Origin: Ambrosia x helenae
Taxonomy: Eukaryota; Streptophyta; Magnoliopsida; Asterales; Asteraceae
Assembly (NCBI GenBank): GCA_030844895.1
Contig: CM061231.1
Coordinates: forward strand, 132,651,023-132,715,022
Length of the DNA stretch: 64,000 nt
Direction: 5' to 3'
The position numbers and the translations under genes are program-made. The notes below the pieces were generated by a model that was not told where the DNA came from, searched no databases, and saw only the letters and a program-made list of their open reading frames with translations. The first letter of the stretch is position 1, and the number at the start of each line of letters is the position of its first letter. Positions 57,801 through 64,000 of this stretch are shown here, one piece after another.

Positions 57801-59577
57801 CTTCCCCACTGATTCATGGCGGAACGCAGATGCTGGAAGACGAATTTGGCCCAAAGACCACCAATACCAACATTGGCAACCTTATCGTTAAAAACATCGG
57901 ATGGGTACGTTCATGGTAGCAAAACCAACTGCTGGAAAATAAGAATGAATGTTGGATGGAAACAATCGCAGCCAGCGCAGAATAAGAACGATCGCCACAC
58001 AGAGGAACACCTGTAAACCACAACAAACAAAGCTGAAACAAAAGAAAAGCGGCAAACATGAGTTGTTAAAGGTTAATGATACGTGTCAAGAAAGAAAAGA
58101 GCGGTGCACATATACATGTACCATATGCTTAGATGATTGTACCTTTTCAGCAACTGAATGCAAGAGTGTGATATTACGCTACTTATTGTTGTTCATGTAA
58201 ATCCAATAAACGAAATCAGGTTGTATCGCAGGAAACGTGGTTCACCGTTTTTACCCTTTCGGCCTCCTAAACGCCCCCGTTCTATGCTAGTTGATGAACC
58301 TAGTAAAACGAAAATTGTTTATCTAGACATTCAAAATAAGCAACTAAAATCTTTAAGAACCTGAAGACAATATACATGTGATGACGTAATCAGTATGAAA
58401 AATAGACAAACCTTGCAAGTGACATCTATCATTTTCTTTTATTGAAAGCCATTTATAGAAGCAAAAAAAGTGTTCCGCCAAGCGAGAATCCGTTTAAGAC
58501 GTATGTTACCTGAGACCACAAAAAAAAAATTACATAAGCAATTTGTCTTGCATGTTCTTAAAGTCAAAATCATATGCAACGATCAACTTGAGTAAACATC
58601 GGATTAATGTCGGTTTGTGTGTACTTATCCCGGATATCAACCGGCTTCGGTTCAAAAGACATGCATTGCATTTCAAATTAATCTAAACATAAATACTACA
58701 CATTCCGACCATATTCAAAGACAAAACAAACCTAGGAAAAAAGCTTTCCTAAAACCAGCCAAACCAGCGGAAAAACCGCTTGGTCTAGACTAAAGTAGGG
58801 CTACACTATTCTAAACTGATATGCGCCTTGCTTGTCTTAGGTGTGCATCACTTTTGCGCCTAGGCGATAGACGCACCCTTTTCATCTTGAGCCATTAACT
58901 ACTCAGATCTAGTGTGTAATATTTGTTACAACTTATAACATCTATGACTGGTATACATGATGATATTACCTTGCACCATAAAGTCACTTCTTGTTTTAAA
59001 TCAGTCTAATCACTCAAAGCTTATACATTTTTTATATCATATATATAGGAAAACAAAAATTTGCTTAAGCAATTTGTATGCAAACAAAAATGAGCACGTT
59101 TGAGATCAGTCAACAAAACAAACAATATAAAGTGTATACTTTTGTCGCTACAGCTACCGGTCGCCTTAGTCGTCGCGAAAGACTAGCATGGCAGCATAGC
59201 ATCCATAATGATCGATATCACCTCTATAGTCGTCTACCTAACCCAAGCCACCTGAAAAACACATGAGAAACTGATGAAAGTCGACTCCACTGCCATTAAC
59301 GCAAAAGAATCTACCACACAACAAAACAAATAATAATGAATATGTCAATGAATTTGTTTTCCAGTTTTGTATCATTTTTACGAAACCTAAATCCATAATA
59401 CAGTATCACCGTCAAGACGCCTCAAATTCTTATCTATCTGTGACCCCTGCATCCTAAAAAAACCACAAACTGAATTGATGAATATACCTTTTCCTATACA
59501 AATATACCTGATTTTACAATGGTTTGAAACTTAAAATTGTAATAAAATGTATAGAGCTTGTTCCAAGAACGTCCAAC
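57801..59577. other. Noncoding stretch, nothing recognised
   Basis: Several ORFs of 62-83 codons with random-looking composition on both strands. Direct 'gcgcct' phrases near 58830-58880 are the only repeat seen. Confidence 0.5.
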
Positions 59578-60670
59578 GAAATTGTAACGCCCCAAAATCA
59601 TCCATTTCGCCTAATTATGCCATTAGGCACGATTAGCAAAATAATAAAATGAGACTTAGACAATAAGAATGTGGGTTATGTTCTAATATGGAAATGACCT
59701 ACTTAATATTATTAATTATAAAAGTGAGCAAACGATAAAAGAAAACTAACTTGACTAGTTAGTTTTATAAGAAAATGACATTTAGGGGTTAGTAGAGGGA
59801 CCATAGCTGCCAATATGTAAAACTTGAGTTTTATTTAGTAAATTAAAAGAGGAAAACACACACTTAGTATGTGTGTATGTCGAATTCATCAGGAGATTCA
59901 ATCTCCTTTTACCTACAAACCCTAAACACCAAATTCATGTCCAAATCATGAAGTTCTTGAAGTGCATGAGTCTTCTAGTGATCATCTAAGGTCCAATGCA
60001 TCCTAAGGTACCCTTTATTTAATCTAATTCAATCTAATTCTCTTGATTTAGGAAGATGAGATTTTGGGGTGCTTTATGAAAACATGAATTAATGATGGCT
60101 ATGGGTTTCTTTATGTTTGTAGACATCAAAGGAACGATATTATGTGATAAAAAAGTTGTGTGTTGATAGATTCATGTGAAATAGAAGGATTCATGTATGT
60201 ATAAGAAATGGGTTTTTGCCCTAGGTATGAACTACACTTAAGTGTAGTGAAATCTTGCATTGCTATATGATTGGTATCATGTATATGTGATAAATGAGGT
60301 AATTGAACCTTTGTTGTTAGACAGTTAATCATATGGACACGTTCCATGTAACCTATGAAGCTTAGAATTCACATGCAAAAATGGTGCATATAAGGTGTTT
60401 GATAAAATGACTACATGAAACTTGAATTAGGTCAAATAATTCAAAATTGTTTGAAATTCGTTACTCTTGACAGCCCTAGGTGACCATCTTGTAAAGGTTG
60501 TATCCCATTCGTTATTATGCGTTAGAAGACGAGCCTTATATCGTTGAAAAGCTTGTTGCACATATTACATTTCATATTTAGTCATAAGGAGCTGATTCTG
60601 AGTTGTAGTGGGTCAAAACAGCATCTAAAGTTAACATTTCAGTTTTGACAGCAAAGGTGTTTGGTCAAAA

Positions 60671-61330
60671 ATATGTTTCTGACCTGATCTTTAAATATTC
60701 ATATAAAATTATAGAAAAATCGTTAGGAGGTGTTCTTTATACGCCAAGAAAGGTCTTTCAACGAAGAACAATCCATCTTTGAACATGTTCAACTAATTCG
60801 GAATTTAAATGGGTCAAAATGGGCAATTACAGCAGCTGAAAAGGAAATCGCTGCACATAATATGTTTCTGACCTGATCTTTAAATATTCATATAAAATCA
60901 TAGAAAAATCGTTAGGAGGTGTTCTTTATATGCCTAGAAAAGTCTTTCAACGAAGAACAATCCATCTTTGAACATGTTCAACTAATTCGGACTTTAAATG
61001 GGTCAAAATGGGCAATTACAGCAGCTGAAAAGGAAATCGCTGCACATAATATGTTTCTGACCTGATCTTTAAATATTCATATAAAATCATAGAAAAATCG
61101 TTAGGAGGTGTTGTTTATACGCCTAGAAGGGTCTTTCAACGAAGAACAATCCATCTTTGAACATGTTCAGCTAATTCGGACTTTAAATGGGTCAAAATGG
61201 GCAATTACAGCAGCTGAAAGGAAATCGTTGCACATAATATGTTTCTGACCTGATCTTCAAATATTCATATAAAATCATAGAAAAATAGTTAGTAGGCGTT
61301 CTTTATATGCCTGGAAAGCTCTTTGAACGC
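60671..61330. repeat. 189-bp tandem repeat, about 3.5 units, in the solo LTR
   Basis: The phrase atatgtttctgacctgatct occurs at 60671, 60860, 61049 and 61237. Units carry 'ttaggaggtgttctttata', 'ttcaacgaagaacaatccat' and 'gggcaattacagcagctgaa'. Confidence 0.93.
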
Positions 61331-62872
61331 AGAACATTTTGTATTTGAAAGTCAAAATCAGATTATGGGGTTTAGAATGGGTAAAAGCAACCCGAACAGC
61401 TGCTGCGCAAAAAGTGCAGCAGTGAAAATAAGGTGTTTTATAAACTTAACACATGTGATTGTCTAGATACCCAATTCCTTAACACTAAATGTTGTTTAGG
61501 ATGAGATGGGTATATGGAATGAAAGCTTAGTACTTGTGTGCATCATTGACTAAGCTAGTTTACATGAATATGTTTATGGACAGTTTGACTTTTAGGAGTC
61601 AAACTGACCCAAACTCAAACCTAGATGAAATGGTGTGAATAAACTCATGAGATGTGTTAGTTATTGGAAATAATGACTAACTTGATCAATCTTATGAGTA
61701 TAGTGAAGGTTGATCTTGTCAAGCTAGGTGCAAGCTTGGAAAGGATGGATCAACAAGCAAACGGGTCAAGCGAATACAAGCGTTAAGTGCAAGGAAATGG
61801 GGTGAATACAAGGTAAGTTTTACTTACATTATTAGATTATAAATATGGCTTAGGTGTTGTATACATTGGTTTTAATCTTATATGGGTAATAAAGGTAAGC
61901 CCCAAAGAGGTGAAATCCCTTAATTGGGTGGATTTATGTGAACTCGTATCAAAATAAGATTTATGGTATTAAATCAAACAATAAGATGTGACCGAATGGT
62001 GAAATCCATCAAACAGGTCAATTAGTGAGGATATGTGGAAAATGCTGTCTTAATTACAATGAATAAATGAAATCAATGGAATGAAGTTGTTAGACATTTT
62101 GGTAAACGTGTCAAGTGTTGTTGTCACTTGAATCATAGATAAAAACTTGGATAGCATAGTGTTAGCCTTAATGGGTCAAATGGTGATTTTCTCATCATTC
62201 GAACCCGACATTCAAAGCCTGTATTTTAAGCTTTAGGAATCTCATGGTTAACGGGTCCAATAGTTAATGTATCACCATTTAGTCTCAAGAGACTAATGTG
62301 TTCAATCTAGAATGTATGCAGGTGAACACTCGGAAATTGGGCACTCGATGCCTAAGTAATCACAATGGATGCAAGGTATGGGTCAACACCACCTGGTAAG
62401 TCCGTAGTTAGATAAAAGCCTTTGGGCAAAGTGAATTCAATTTGAAAACAACCCCTTAAGAGGTGTGAAGGCCAATTCGGTAAGTATTATTCTAACTAAG
62501 CTTAATGTGCACCTTGGCGCCAAGTATGTCTAAAACCATAGTTAAATCATGGGATTGTAATCAAACTAAGTCCGAGAGGGCTTAGAAGCTTTCAAATAAC
62601 TCACTAAGTCTTATTAAACAAGTCCCCAAATGCCTTTAAGAAGAGGCTTGAACATGATTTAAAAACATCCAAAGATCGGGGGAAAATAAGCAAGGAAATG
62701 AAGGCTAAAGCTAAAAACAAGCTTCGGAGCCGTAGCTTACGGCGCGTGTAAACTCCTAAATTTTCATTTTGTCATTCAAAATTGATCATTTCGTTTTGAG
62801 GTGTTTCGACACTTCCACCAATCTAAATAAATTATTATCAATCCCACTTACCATTCTTGTGAAATGGTGCTA

Positions 62873-63430
62873 GGTATATATTCGTTGGATGTTCTGGAGT
62901 GAGGATCAAGTCACGAGGAGAACCGAGCACACCCGAACACTTAAAAGGCTTCCGCAATAGACCGTCCCGTTTAAAACGCAAAATGTAATAAAAGTTTTTA
63001 GTAGATAAAATGTAAAACAAAAATTGGTGAGATTCAATGAGTTATGTTTTTGTAGTTACCAAAGTTTTAATCGGGAGTGATTTTAGTTAAGGCCTAAACT
63101 CGGAAATTTAAATGACAAATCTCATGTTTACGGGTTAGGGTCTTACAAGTGGCATGGTATATATTCGTTGGATGTTCTGGAGTGAGGATCAAGTCACGAG
63201 GAGAACCGAGCACACCCGAACACTTAAAAGGCTTCCGCAATAGACCGTCCCGTTTAAAACGCAAACTGTAATACAAGTTTTTAGTAGATAAAATGTAAAA
63301 CAAAAATTGGTGAGATTCAATGAGTTATGTTTTTGTAGTTACCAAAGTTTTAATCGGGAGTGATTTTAGTTAAGGCCTAAACTCGGAAATTTAAATGACA
63401 AATCTCATGTTTACGGGTTAGGGTCTTACA
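62873..63430. repeat. 283-bp tandem duplication at the end of the solo LTR
   Basis: 62873-63147 is repeated at 63156-63430 with only a few changes (for example aaaatgtaataaaag versus aaactgtaatacaag). Both copies end with the LTR terminus ggtcttaca; an 8-bp joint (agtggcat) separates them. Confidence 0.93.
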
Positions 63431-63435
63431 GAAAT

Positions 63436-63857
63436 ACTTACTAAGATTGTACCTTCAATAGGGAATTTGGAGCATCTAGCTCATCCCGATTTCTGTTTAA
63501 CTGACTCGACTAACTCAATTGCCACCTGGTGCGTCTGATGGCCGTTGTCACTGACGACTCACCTTGCTGAAGCAACCCTATAACAATAATTAACCATATC
63601 ATACAAATGTGAAATTTAAGTAAAACATTACGGGAAAACCAACAACATACCCTTGGTTTGATGGTAAATACCATGTGTCGGTTCTGATATCTTGTAGTGA
63701 AAGGCTAGAATCATCATCAACAATTTGGGGCAAAATTTCTTAGTCACAAATTCATATATTATCTTCATCATCACGTGCTAATCGAAGGCGGGTGACGACG
63801 ATTAGGTGGCTGGGGGTGTATGGGTGACCGTAAAGAGAAAAGGAGTATAGAGAGATT

Positions 63858-63932
<75 letters not shown>

Positions 63933-64000
63933 TTAGAGAGAGAGAGAGTGGGGTGGTGGTCTGAAGATAGGGTTTTCTTTGTGGATGTGTGTCGACCAAA
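63436..64000. other. Noncoding DNA with compound microsatellite
   Basis: (CA)n at 63859-63888 runs into (TA)n to 63912 and (GA)n to 63932, with more GA at 63936-63949. The rest shows no gene. The purine/pyrimidine-rich flank could be a 5' leader of a gene outside the window on either strand. Confidence 0.7.

Larger units (their letters stand above)
59583..63430 (-). mobile_element. Solo LTR, 3848 bp (Gypsy-like) with 5-bp target duplication
   Basis: The + strand starts TGTAACGCCCCAAAATCATC and ends GGTTAGGGTCTTACA. It is flanked by gaaat on both sides (59578-59582 and 63431-63435). The TGTAAC.CCCC left end equals the 3' end of the 1-6814 family, so I read this LTR as minus strand. There is no interior and no coding region. 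Confidence 0.88.

Noticed and set aside
1..64000. CRISPR arrays, bacterial operons, rRNA genes or intact tRNA genes
   Set aside because: Repeats here are transposon-derived or microsatellites. tRNA-like stretches are SINE-like or primer sites and do not form a full cloverleaf by eye.

Overview
The window reads as nuclear DNA of a eudicot plant: it is AT-rich, its genes have GT..AG introns, and most of it is nested transposable elements. Several protein families (a Copia element with an extra non-pol ORF, a TIR-bearing Mutator with a GRF zinc-finger gene) recall composite-family (Asteraceae) genomes. That placement is from memory and was not tested by a search. Only one gene looks like an intact cellular gene: a ten-exon thermospermine synthase (ACL5-type) at 43434-45777, + strand, whose N-terminus carries an Asn-Gly repeat.

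Layout. 1-6814: a recent LTR element (minus strand) with two nearly identical 2.7 kb LTRs and a 1.4 kb interior holding only a broken gag. It sits inside the reverse transcriptase of an older, decayed Copia element (6815-about 9965, minus). About 9966-13628: retroelement debris, a Mutator-type terminal repeat, and a Copia LTR with its primer-binding site, possibly the 5' end of the same Copia. 13629-14900: two SINE-like copies and an hAT MITE. 14941-17511: an array of five 29-bp GC-rich hairpins followed by a FAR1/MULE-type transposase gene, cut off near a small Helitron (17559-18225). 18226-22656: hAT remnants, Helitron-like DNA and noncoding repeats.

22657-40293 is the most unusual part. 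Four elements (A, B, C, D) lie end to end, each beginning AGG/AGGG, ending in CCT or nearly so, and separated only by (TA)n tracts. Element A (9.0 kb) carries a multi-exon gene ending in a Ulp1-like protease domain and, convergently, a broken FAR1-type transposase. Its introns and flanks are studded with the palindromic word TTACGTAA. Element D contains a complete Mutator element (34323-40068; 229-bp terminal inverted repeats; 9-bp target duplication) with a transposase gene and a convergent GRF zinc-finger/coiled-coil/membrane gene, an arrangement like maize MuDR. That Mutator in turn contains an hAT MITE with an 8-bp target duplication.

40356-43433 holds SINE and inverted-repeat debris and the ACL5 upstream region. 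45778-50237 is mostly LTR fragments and microsatellites. 50238-56836 is a Copia derivative with no visible pol, interrupted by a 3495-bp solo LTR with a perfect 5-bp target duplication. 59583-63430 is another solo LTR (3848 bp, perfect 5-bp duplication) with internal 189-bp tandem repeats and a 283-bp duplication at its end. Apart from ACL5 the coding regions are mobile-element genes, most with visible stops or frameshifts.
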